Shown here: one piece after another, positions 24,581-32,238 of the stretch | How positions within the stretch are numbered: position 1 is the first letter of the stretch | How the letters are laid out: each line of letters starts with the position of its first letter | NCBI GenBank assembly: GCA_036258175.1 | Contig: DATAEE010000141.1 | Span: forward strand, 1 to 64,000 | DNA: 64,000 bases | DNA from: DATAEE01 sp036258175 | GTDB lineage: Bacteria > Acidobacteriota > Vicinamibacteria > Vicinamibacterales > 2-12-FULL-66-21 | Direction of reading: 5' to 3' | Program-made: the position numbers and the translations under genes | Notes under the pieces: generated by a model | What the model was told of the DNA's origin: nothing | Databases searched by the model: none | The model's input: the letters and a program-made list of their open reading frames with translations, nothing else

Positions 24581-25554
24581 GACGCAGACTTCTGACAGAG
24601 GCAGCGCACGAGCGAGCGTTCACGGCCACGCGCTGTTTGCTCGGGTCCCTTCCGCTTGAAGCTCCAGGACACGCCGGCCGAGACCCCGCGATTGATGGCG
24701 TGGCCGTTCCGTCCGGCCACCGTCTTAATGAATGAGCCGTACAGATCGATGGAGTCCGTCAACGCAACCGACAGCCCGGCGCCCAGGTTCAGGGCGCGGT
24801 CTTTGACGATCCGGTCGTGATTCACGAGCTGTTCCGGCGTCAGCACGCTGGCGGCCGAAATCGGAGGAACCGGCAAATCGATACCCTCGTACTGGTAGTA
24901 TCCGCCGACCAGCCCGAACACGCGGAGCTCGGGAGTCACGAAATAGCCGATCTCCATGTCCGCCAGGCTCCGGTCAGTCGAGATGTCGAGCACGTTCTCG
25001 CTGAACCCGAGCGCGTACCGGCCTTGCACGAACAGCCCCGGCACGAGTCCATCCAGCAGCGCCGCGAACGATACGCCGACCTGCAGCTCGCGCAAGCGGC
25101 GCCCGACCGCGGAATGCGCATAAGTCTCGTATGCGTTACTCGGAAGGACCGTCCCGACGAATGGCGTAATCGCGACCGGCCCCTGGACGACGTTGTAGCG
25201 GAGCGCGAATCGGAAATCCTGCCAGCTGGAATGCCAGGTCCCGTCGTCGAGGACAGTCGGGTGGGGACGGTCGCCCTTGTACTTCGTCACCATCACGGGA
25301 ACGCCAAGCGTGAGCGCAACGCGGTTCGTGAGGCCGTATGTCAGGTCCGCGAGCAGGCCGTGCGAGTAGATGTGGCCGAGATCCACGAACTCGCCTGACG
25401 GCATGTGGTCCGTGACGAAGATGTTCTGGTAGAGCACCGAGACGGAACCCTCACCCTTTGCGGGCAGCCAGGCCTGCGCGCGCGCGGCGCTGGTGACGAC
25501 GAAAGACGAAGCGAGCGCGAGCACTGCGACGCGGACGATCTGTGTGCGAGGCAT
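24577..25554 (-). CDS. Outer-membrane beta-barrel protein (phenol MetA/transporter-like)
   Basis: 325 residues, signal peptide ending SAARAQA. The body has alternating hydrophobic strands (VALTLGVPVMVTKY, FRFALRYNVVQGPVAITPFVGTV, GRYALGFSENVLDIS) and an ending GVSAGVSWSF typical of a last barrel strand. About 26 extra residues follow that Phe (RKGPEQTARGRER), which is odd for a barrel and may be a read-on into the convergent regulator's 3' end. It lies 25 bp after the small secreted gene, so probably one transcript. Confidence 0.75.
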   Translation of the reverse strand: MPRTQIVRVAVLALASSFVVTSAARAQAWLPAKGEGSVSVLYQNIFVTDHMPSGEFVDLGHIYSHGLLADLTYGLTNRVALTLGVPVMVTKYKGDRPHPTVLDDGTWHSSWQDFRFALRYNVVQGPVAITPFVGTVLPSNAYETYAHSAVGRRLRELQVGVSFAALLDGLVPGLFVQGRYALGFSENVLDISTDRSLADMEIGYFVTPELRVFGLVGGYYQYEGIDLPVPPISAASVLTPEQLVNHDRIVKDRALNLGAGLSVALTDSIDLYGSFIKTVAGRNGHAINRGVSAGVSWSFKRKGPEQTARGRERSLVRCLCQKSAS

Positions 25555-25579
25555 CGCGTCCTCCGAAATGTCGAAAGAG

Positions 25580-26110
25580 TCAGCCGCGCTTCGCCTTGAG
25601 GCCAGCGGCGGCGCGCGCCTTCATTGCGTTCTCGATCTCTGCGAGATACTTGGTGGCCTTGTCCGACGTCTTGAGCTTGCACTGGAGGCGCTGGCTGATT
25701 GCCTCGGCCTGCAGCTTGTCTCCGTCGTACAGCACGTACAGGACTGTGGGCTTCGACGGCGCGGACGCGGCGCGCGCGTCGAACGCCGGCGCTTCCGAGG
25801 CATCGACGAGGACGATGTCGACCTGGCCGGAGGCGAGGGACTCGGACAGCAGTCCCTCCTTCTCTATGAGCGCCACACGATGGCCGGCCTTCTGCAGGTT
25901 CTTGTGCAGGCTCGTATCCCGGATGGCTGCCGTCGCGGGAGTGGCCGCGCGTGCGTAAACGACGATCGTCCCAGGATTGAGCGACGCGTACGCGCGCTGG
26001 AAGCGGGCGCCGCGCCCGACGACGAGGAACTTGTCGCCGCATGCGCCGGCCGTGTCCCAGACGGCGGGAGAGAGGGCCAGCACTATTGAGAGGAGGAGCG
26101 CTTTTCGCAT
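25580..26110 (-). CDS. Secreted protein of unknown function
   Basis: 176 residues. Signal peptide MRKALLLSIVLALSPAVW, then a Cys-containing start (GACGDKFLVVGRG). The middle resembles an alpha/beta periplasmic fold (TIVVYARAATP, HRVALIEKEG, VDIVLVDASEAP), something like a receiver or binding-protein half-domain without phosphorylation residues. The C-terminus is Lys/Ala-rich. It pairs with the downstream barrel gene; a shared envelope role is inference. Confidence 0.65.
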   Translation of the reverse strand: MRKALLLSIVLALSPAVWDTAGACGDKFLVVGRGARFQRAYASLNPGTIVVYARAATPATAAIRDTSLHKNLQKAGHRVALIEKEGLLSESLASGQVDIVLVDASEAPAFDARAASAPSKPTVLYVLYDGDKLQAEAISQRLQCKLKTSDKATKYLAEIENAMKARAAAGLKAKRG

Positions 26111-26213
26111 GTGTGCCTCCAGCTATCGTCGGTGATCGATTCGAGAGTAGAAGCCTACGCGACGCCGCCGGGCCAGGTCCTTGGATGATGCTGGGATTTT
26201 CCTTCCTTCGGTG

Positions 26214-28919
26214 TCAGTCCGCCCATGGAAGCATCGACCGCCACCGGGCCAGCAGGCCGCGAGGCAGCCGAACACCGCTAATCATCCAGATGTCCGATCG
26301 AGCCCGCGCCATGGACGTCGCGAACCCCCCGGGCGTCCGTGCGAACCCGCGCACGGGCTGATTGGCAGGCGGGATAATTCCCAGGTCCGGATTGATGACT
26401 CGCTCCGCGCCGGTGGCGACGTCGATAGCGACCAGGGCCAGGTGCCGCCGCTTGTCCCCCTCCCGCAGTCCGTAGACGGTGCGGCTATCCGCGGCCCAGC
26501 CGTAGGCCAGCCACAACTCCTCGCTGAGCACGCGTGCCTCCCGGCCATCCGGCCGGACCAGCGCGAGACCCTCGCGCGTATCACACAGGATCCAGCGTCC
26601 GTCAGGAGACCATTCGAGCCGCGACAGGGGGGCGATTCTGTCATCCAGCGAAACCGGCGGATCGGGGGTGCCGACTCGTTTCTTGACGAGCCATGTGCGA
26701 CCTTCGAACCGCTTGACGAATGCCAGCCAGAGTCCGTCGGGCGACCAGCTCGGGGCATCCGAATACAAGTCACCCTCAACCTGGACCGGCCGTCCCGTGG
26801 CCATGGTTGAAATCCACACGCGGTATCCATGGTCTTCACCGAGCCGCTGGAACGCGATCCGCTGGCCGTCTGGCGCAAAAGCGAGGGCTCCCAAGGTGTG
26901 CGTTCGGTCATTGAACTGGTCTTCGGTGACCACCGGCCGCTCCCATTTCCCGTCGCTGCTCCGCAGCGAGATCTGGAGGGCTCCGGTCCTGTCCGTGACG
27001 AACGCGTACTGCGACCCGTCGGGTGACCAGGCCGGATCGAACTCGTTCCTCGAGGTCGTGAGCAGGGGCTGCACGCCCTTTCCGTCGACGGGAACGGTCA
27101 CGAGGTCGAAGTCCACGGCTTCGGCGGCGAACGCGATGCGTTCGCCGTCGGGTGCGACCGCAGGGTAGTTCTCGCTGCCCGGCGTGGCGGTCAGGGGCTC
27201 GTGACGATTTCCTTCGATGTCTGCAAGCCAGAGATGGCGGCCGGCCATGCCAGGCTCGCCGAGCCCAATCACCAGGTGGCGGCCATCGGGCATCCAGTCG
27301 AACGCATTGGCGGCGCTGGGCCCGAGATTCCAGAGCGACCGCAGCACTTCGCGCGGCCGCCCGTCGGGCCATGGGAGCACCCAATATCCGCTCGGCACTC
27401 TCTTATGGGTGTCGATGGTCCAGCCGTACACCCATACGCACAGCTTCGATCCGTCTCGGGAGAAGCGAATCCAGCCGTCGGCGAAAACTTCTTTGTCGAA
27501 CGGCGGCTCGTTGTATCGCCGCGGCTCGGCCGCCGGAGGCGAAGCCACCCAGAGTGCCAGCGTGCCGAAGCCGCCGACCTCCTGGCGCAGGAACGCGAGC
27601 GTTTTTCCATCGGGCGACAGTGCCGCGTTCGAGGCGTTCAGGACAGCGAGTTGCGGCGGGCCGCCGCCAGCGCTGACCGACCAGAGACTGTCGTGTTCTT
27701 CAGCGAGCGAGTGGAAAAAAATGCGAGCGCCGTCGGGCGACCAGAACGGATCATTGCAGTCGAACGGCCGGTCCGTGATCTGCTGCGGAAGCGACGATTC
27801 GACGTTTCGCGTGAAGACCTGCAGCACGCCGTCGACCTGGGCGACGTAGGCGAGGGTCTTCCCATCGGGGGACCAGGCCGGCGCCCCCTGATAGCCGGCA
27901 TCGGTCACGAGCGGCGTGAACGTGGGGCGCGAACGTTCGCTCTGTCCGGGGCGTGCGACCGCAAGGACGACTGCGGCCCCCAGCAACAGACCGAGTCCTG
28001 CGATTGCTGCTCCCCGTCGGCGACGAGCGGGCGAGCCGGCTGGTGCCGCGGTCACGTCAATCTCGCTGAGTCGTCCGCGCAGCGTTGCGAGGTCGCGCGC
28101 AAGATCGGCAGTCGACGCGTACCGCTCGGCCGGGTCCTTTGACAGGCATCGCTCGACGATCCAGCGGAGGATCGTCGGGGCGCGCGGGTTCAGCTCGGCG
28201 ATCGGTCGTGGTTCCTCCGCAATGATGGCGGCCATCGTTTCGACGCCGCTGGCGCGTCTGAACGGATGAATGCCCGTGACCATCTCGTAGAGCATCAAGC
28301 CGAACGAGAACTGATCGGACCGGTAGTCGACCGCGCCGCCGCGCGCCTGCTCCGGACTCATGTAGGGAGCGGTCCCTGCGACGAGGCCGCTCTGGGTTCG
28401 CGTCTCGCGGGCCGCCCGGGCGCCGTCTTCGGCCGAAGGCAGAAACGATGTCGCGAGGCCGAAGTCGAGAATCTTGACGCGCCCGTCGCCGGTTACCATT
28501 ACGTTCTCCGGCTTCAGGTCGCGATGCACCAGACCCGCGGCATGGGCCGCCTGCAGGCCGGCGGCAATTTGTGCCGCGATGTCGAGCAGCCGTTTGAACG
28601 GCATCTGGCCGCGGTCGAGCTCCTGCCGCAGCTCGTGCCCGTCGATGAGCTCGGTGATGAGAAACGGCGTCCCATTATCGACGCCGATGTCATGGACGGC
28701 CAGGATGTTCGGATGATTGAGCGCGGCGGCCGCCTGCGCCTCGTTGGTGAAGCGCCGCCGGCGATCCGGGTCGATCGCGAAAAGTGGCGGGAGGATTTTC
28801 AGTGCGACGTCGCGCCGGAGGCGCGTATCCCGCGCGCGATAGACCTCCCCCATGCCGCCCGCGCCTACCGGCGCGATGACGTCGTACGGCCCGAACCTGG
28901 ACGGGAGGGACCGTTCCAC
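26214..28919 (-). CDS. Ser/Thr protein kinase with C-terminal PD40/TolB-like propeller
   Basis: 901 residues from GTG 28919. Kinase domain: glycine loop GAGGMGEVYRAR, Lys41, Glu60, catalytic HRDLKPEN (Asp134), DFG 152-154 and APYMSPEQARGG. One transmembrane helix at about 303-323 separates it from a periplasmic WD40-like region with repeated SPDG/R blocks (APAWSPDGKTLAYVAQ, NDPFWSPDGARIFFHS, DPAWSPDGSQYAFVTD). The layout suggests sensing outside and signalling inside. The FHA regulator at 23894 is a candidate target. Confidence 0.93.
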   Translation of the reverse strand: MERSLPSRFGPYDVIAPVGAGGMGEVYRARDTRLRRDVALKILPPLFAIDPDRRRRFTNEAQAAAALNHPNILAVHDIGVDNGTPFLITELIDGHELRQELDRGQMPFKRLLDIAAQIAAGLQAAHAAGLVHRDLKPENVMVTGDGRVKILDFGLATSFLPSAEDGARAARETRTQSGLVAGTAPYMSPEQARGGAVDYRSDQFSFGLMLYEMVTGIHPFRRASGVETMAAIIAEEPRPIAELNPRAPTILRWIVERCLSKDPAERYASTADLARDLATLRGRLSEIDVTAAPAGSPARRRRGAAIAGLGLLLGAAVVLAVARPGQSERSRPTFTPLVTDAGYQGAPAWSPDGKTLAYVAQVDGVLQVFTRNVESSLPQQITDRPFDCNDPFWSPDGARIFFHSLAEEHDSLWSVSAGGGPPQLAVLNASNAALSPDGKTLAFLRQEVGGFGTLALWVASPPAAEPRRYNEPPFDKEVFADGWIRFSRDGSKLCVWVYGWTIDTHKRVPSGYWVLPWPDGRPREVLRSLWNLGPSAANAFDWMPDGRHLVIGLGEPGMAGRHLWLADIEGNRHEPLTATPGSENYPAVAPDGERIAFAAEAVDFDLVTVPVDGKGVQPLLTTSRNEFDPAWSPDGSQYAFVTDRTGALQISLRSSDGKWERPVVTEDQFNDRTHTLGALAFAPDGQRIAFQRLGEDHGYRVWISTMATGRPVQVEGDLYSDAPSWSPDGLWLAFVKRFEGRTWLVKKRVGTPDPPVSLDDRIAPLSRLEWSPDGRWILCDTREGLALVRPDGREARVLSEELWLAYGWAADSRTVYGLREGDKRRHLALVAIDVATGAERVINPDLGIIPPANQPVRGFARTPGGFATSMARARSDIWMISGVRLPRGLLARWRSMLPWAD

Positions 28920-29027
28920 AGTGCCCGACTCGAACCAAGTAGACAGTACGCCCCGGCGGGGTGGATGGTCAATGACGGTCCGGCCGCATTTGCCGTCCGG
29001 CCTGCAGAGCGATTAGCATCAACTCCA

Positions 29028-30104
29028 GTGTCTGTTTCCACTTCCGTCGTGGCGCAGGCGCGCGCAGCGCTCGACCGCCATACCCGCGAAATAATCGACT
29101 GGCACTTCGATCCCGCTAGCGGCTGCCCGTTCTGGCTCGACTTCGCCAAGCGGCTGGATTGGGATCCGCGGTCCGAGATCCGCGGCTACGACGACCTCGC
29201 GAAGTTCGGCGCGTTCCAGGATGAATGGCTGCGCGGCGGTCCGGTGCGCCGCTGGGTCCCGAAAGCCTACGCCCATCGTCCGATCTCGATCTTCGAGACC
29301 GGTGGCAGCACCGGCGTCCCGAAATCGCGAATCAACATCGATGACTTCCGCGTCGACTACGAGATGTTCAGCGACACGCTCCCGGACTGGGCGTTTCCGA
29401 AGGGCAGCGACTGGCTCGAAGTCGGGCCGTCCGGTCCGCGCCGGCTGCGGCTCGCCGTCGAACATCTCGCGCAACACCGCGGCGGTATCTGCTTCATGGT
29501 GGACCTCGACCCGCGCTGGGTGATCAAACTGATCAAACGCCGTCAGTTCGAGGAAGCGGAGCGCTACAAGCAGCACGTCGTCGAGCAGGCGCTCACGCTG
29601 CTGCGCGCGCACGACAACGTCCGGTGCCTCTTCACGACGCCCAAACTGCTGGAGGCGCTCGCCGAAAAGATCTCGCTGCGAAAGGCAGGCATCACCGGCG
29701 TGTTCTGCGGCGGCACCGAGATGACGCCGCAGTTCCACCGATTCGCGGTCGAGGAGCTGCTCGACGGCGTCTACTTCGCGCCGACGTACGGGAACACGCT
29801 CATGGGGCTCGCCGTCCACAAGCCGCTGGACCCGGCCGACAACTACGCGGTCATCTATTACCCGCCCGCGCCGCGCGCGATGATCGAGGTGGTCGATCCG
29901 GATCATCCGGATCGCTTGGTCGACTACGGCCAGACGGGCCGCGTCCGCCTGACGACGCTGACGAAGGAGTTCTTCATGCCGCGCTTCCTCGAGCGCGACG
30001 AAGCGGAGCGCGAACCGCCGTGCGAGCCGTACCCGTGGGACGGCGTGCGCAACGTCAGGCCGTTCTCACGGTTCGCCACGAGCGTCGTGGAGGGCGTGTA
30101 CTGA
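29028..30104 (+). CDS. Adenylate-forming enzyme (phenylacetate-CoA ligase/LuxE-like)
   Basis: 358 residues from GTG 29028. The AMP-binding P-loop is FETGGSTGVPKSRI (about residues 86-99). Later TPKLLEALAEK, FCGGTEMTPQ, FAPTYGNTLMG and DYGQTGRVRLTTLTKEFFMPRF correspond to the acyl-adenylate core motifs of the PaaK/LuxE branch. It is shorter than the usual 430-residue ligases, so the mobile C-terminal domain is reduced, as in LuxE-type acyl-transfer proteins. It would activate a carboxylic acid as the adenylate. The aldehyde dehydrogenase 4 kb downstream on the same strand could use the product. Confidence 0.78.
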   Translation: MSVSTSVVAQARAALDRHTREIIDWHFDPASGCPFWLDFAKRLDWDPRSEIRGYDDLAKFGAFQDEWLRGGPVRRWVPKAYAHRPISIFETGGSTGVPKSRINIDDFRVDYEMFSDTLPDWAFPKGSDWLEVGPSGPRRLRLAVEHLAQHRGGICFMVDLDPRWVIKLIKRRQFEEAERYKQHVVEQALTLLRAHDNVRCLFTTPKLLEALAEKISLRKAGITGVFCGGTEMTPQFHRFAVEELLDGVYFAPTYGNTLMGLAVHKPLDPADNYAVIYYPPAPRAMIEVVDPDHPDRLVDYGQTGRVRLTTLTKEFFMPRFLERDEAEREPPCEPYPWDGVRNVRPFSRFATSVVEGVY

Positions 30105-30118
30105 CGGCTGCAATTGCA

Positions 30119-30193
30119 GAATTTGAGATTGGGGATTTTCGGATTGATTGTCGATTGCCGATGGTCGATGGTTGATTCGAATCGTCGATTGAC
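30119..30193. repeat. Degenerate repeat (gattgtcgattgcc-type)
   Basis: A run of gattgggga, ggattgatt, gtcgattgcc, gatggtcgat, ggttgattc and cgtcgattg units between the ligase and the next gene; it continues into the first codons of that gene. AT-richer than its surroundings. Confidence 0.55.
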
Positions 30194-30626
30194 CCTCCTG
30201 CTGACGGTCTTCTTCGCGTTTGCGCCGGTTGTCGCAACCGCTGACACCCGCCTGCGCGTGGAATTCACCGACAAGGGTGACTGCAGCGTCGTCACCACCG
30301 GCCCGGTCGGCCGGTCGGCGGTCCGGTATCCGCGACAGTCGGCGGAGTGGCGGTGCGCCGTCACGTCGGTCGGCGATGCCGGCGCGGTAGATCTCGAAGT
30401 CGTCGCGCCGCCCGGCGCCGGGCGCCCCGCGTCGAGCTTTCCACAGCTCAGATGGACGGAGGACAACGGCCGCTGGATGGGCCGCGCGCGGGTGCCGTCG
30501 CCGCCGGCGTTCGTTCGACTCGTGCCGGCGGGCTCGGCGCGCGAGCGCTGGCTCGACGTAAGCGTGCTCCTCGCGGCGGCGGCCGCGACGATCTGGTCGC
30601 TGGCGTTCGCCCGGGGGCGCGCCTAA
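30168..30626 (+). CDS. Membrane-anchored secreted protein of unknown function
   Basis: 152 residues. ATG 30168 is preferred over a TTG at 30114 because the earlier codons are repeat-coded. A signal-like helix (LTLLLTVFFAFAPVVATA) leads a beta-rich periplasmic domain (FTDKGDCSVVTTG, WRCAVTSVGDAGAVDLEVV). A C-terminal helix (WLDVSVLLAAAAATIWSLAFA) probably returns to the membrane. The next small gene starts at the base after its stop. No family recognised. Confidence 0.65.
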   Translation: MVDSNRRLTLLLTVFFAFAPVVATADTRLRVEFTDKGDCSVVTTGPVGRSAVRYPRQSAEWRCAVTSVGDAGAVDLEVVAPPGAGRPASSFPQLRWTEDNGRWMGRARVPSPPAFVRLVPAGSARERWLDVSVLLAAAAATIWSLAFARGRA

Positions 30627-30788
30627 GTGGGCGGCTTCGGCTGGAACTTCTACGGGTTCTTCATCTTCTGCTTTGTCTGGATCGCCGGCTACTTCCTCTG
30701 GGCGCGCCGCACCACGCACCAGGCACCCACCAGGCACCCGGCACCGAGCTCGCACTCGGCCCCCGGCACTCGGCACCGGGCACCCTGA
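30627..30788 (+). CDS. 53-residue membrane peptide, possible symporter partner
   Basis: GTG 30627 follows the previous TAA with no gap, and the stop lies 2 bp before the symporter GTG. The first 28 residues form one aromatic-rich transmembrane helix (GFGWNFYGFFIFCFVWIAGY). The rest (HQAPTRHPAPSS onward) is coded by the 30711-30786 repeat and is probably a neutral tail. Some SSS and related carriers have short accessory proteins encoded next to them, so a partner role is plausible. It is too short for most gene callers. Confidence 0.5.
   Translation: MGGFGWNFYGFFIFCFVWIAGYFLWARRTTHQAPTRHPAPSSHSAPGTRHRAP
30711..30786. repeat. Degenerate gcacc repeat
   Basis: About ten gcacc or gcact units at 7-9 bp spacing. 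It encodes the C-terminal 25 residues of the 53-residue peptide and ends at its stop codon. Confidence 0.65.
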
Positions 30789-30790
30789 CA

Positions 30791-32200
30791 GTGTCTTCAG
30801 TCCTCACCGTCGTCCTCGTCGGGTACTTTGCGGCCGTCGTCGCGCTCGCGATCGTCGGCTACCGGCGGACGCGGACGTCGGCCGATTTCATCGTCGCCGG
30901 CCGGTCCCTCGGAGCGCTCGTCGGCGGCGCGACGCTCGCGGCCACGCAGATCAGCGCCGGCACGTTCGTCGGGACCGTCGGGATGCACTACATGGCGGGC
31001 GTGTGCTTCATCTGGGTGTGGCCGGGCGCGTGGCTCGGCTGGCTCGTGTCGGCCGTGTTCGTCGCGCCTCGGCTTCGCGCGGCCGGGGTCCTTACGATCC
31101 CTGAGTATTGCGAGCGCCGGTTCGACAGCCGGACCGTCCGCGCGCTGGCGGCTCTTCTGATCGTCGTCGCCTACACGATTTTTCTGGTCGCGCAGTACAC
31201 GGCGAGCGGCATCATCGTCTCCACCGTGCTCGGCTGGCCGGCGTGGACGGGCATCGCGCTCGTCCTCGTCAGCACGGTCGTGTATTCGCTCGCCGGCGGC
31301 CTCCATGGCGGCGCGCGGATCGACCTGCTTCAGATCATGGTGATGGTGGTGGGTCTCGTGGCCGCGGTGCCGTACCTCCTCGGGCATCTTGGCGGCGTCG
31401 AGGCGCTCGGCCGCGCGCTCGCGCAGATCGATCCCCGGCTGACCGGCTGGTTCTACGGCTGGCGCGAGCTGCTGGCGTTCGGCGCGGCGTTCGGCCTGTC
31501 GCTTGCCGCGACGCCGCTCGAGGCGACGCGCTTCATGGCGATGCGCGATGCGGCCACCGCGCGGTACGCGATCGGTGTCGCGTATATCTTTCAAGCCATC
31601 ATCGGCTGCGCCATCATGATCGTCGGGCTGTCGATGCGGGCGCTGTTTCCCTCGCTGCCGTCCCCCGATCTCGCCAGCTCCGTGATGGCGGCGCACGTGC
31701 TGTCGCCGATCGCAGGGTCGCTGCTGATCGTCGCGGCGTTCTCGGCCATCATGAGTACGGTTAACGCGATCCTGCTGGTCGGCGCGGCGAGCGTTGCCCA
31801 CGATTTGTACGGGAGGTTTCTGAGGCCCGCAGCGAGCGAGCGGGCACGGCTCGCCGCGAACCGGCTTGCCGTCCTCGCACTCGCACTCGCGCCGGCGTGG
31901 TTTGCGATCCGCGAGGTGACCCTCGTGCAGTTCATCGTGCTCACCCAGGCGAACCTGATCGCGAGCGCGTTTTTCGCACCACTCGTGCTCGGGCTGAACT
32001 GGCGCCGCGGCGGGAAGGCGGCCGCCCTCGCGTCGATGCTCGGCGGCTCGATCGCCTGCATCGGCTGGACGCTTGCGCGCTCGCGGCCGCTCGGGATCGA
32101 TCCCATCTTCGCTGGTGTTGGGATCAGCCTCGCAGCGTTCGTGATCGTCGCTGCATTATCAAAAGGTGCTCAAGGTGCTCTCGGTGCTGGTGCACCTTGA
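30791..32200 (+). CDS. Sodium:solute symporter (SSS family)
   Basis: 469 residues, GTG 30791, about 13 helices. Family marks: RTSADFIVAGRSLGALVGGATLAATQISAGTFVGTVG and IPEYCERRFDS. It lacks the polar insert seen in the 1055-2773 paralog. The final residues (KGAQGALGAGAP) come from the 32164-32229 repeat, which also supplies the stop. It sits between small membrane proteins and the M28-like gene in a long co-directional run. Confidence 0.85.
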   Translation: MSSVLTVVLVGYFAAVVALAIVGYRRTRTSADFIVAGRSLGALVGGATLAATQISAGTFVGTVGMHYMAGVCFIWVWPGAWLGWLVSAVFVAPRLRAAGVLTIPEYCERRFDSRTVRALAALLIVVAYTIFLVAQYTASGIIVSTVLGWPAWTGIALVLVSTVVYSLAGGLHGGARIDLLQIMVMVVGLVAAVPYLLGHLGGVEALGRALAQIDPRLTGWFYGWRELLAFGAAFGLSLAATPLEATRFMAMRDAATARYAIGVAYIFQAIIGCAIMIVGLSMRALFPSLPSPDLASSVMAAHVLSPIAGSLLIVAAFSAIMSTVNAILLVGAASVAHDLYGRFLRPAASERARLAANRLAVLALALAPAWFAIREVTLVQFIVLTQANLIASAFFAPLVLGLNWRRGGKAAALASMLGGSIACIGWTLARSRPLGIDPIFAGVGISLAAFVIVAALSKGAQGALGAGAP

Positions 32201-32229
32201 ACCCTGCGCCCTAAGCACCCTGAGCACCT
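32164..32229. repeat. Inverted 9-bp-type repeat forming a hairpin
   Basis: aggtgctcaaggtgct (32164-32179) pairs with agcaccctgagcacct (32214-32229), 15 of 16 bases, with a 34-base loop. It covers the end of the symporter gene and the spacer to the M28-like gene. It may slow or end transcription, but no U tract follows. Confidence 0.7.
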
Positions 32230-32238
32230 AGAGCAGGC

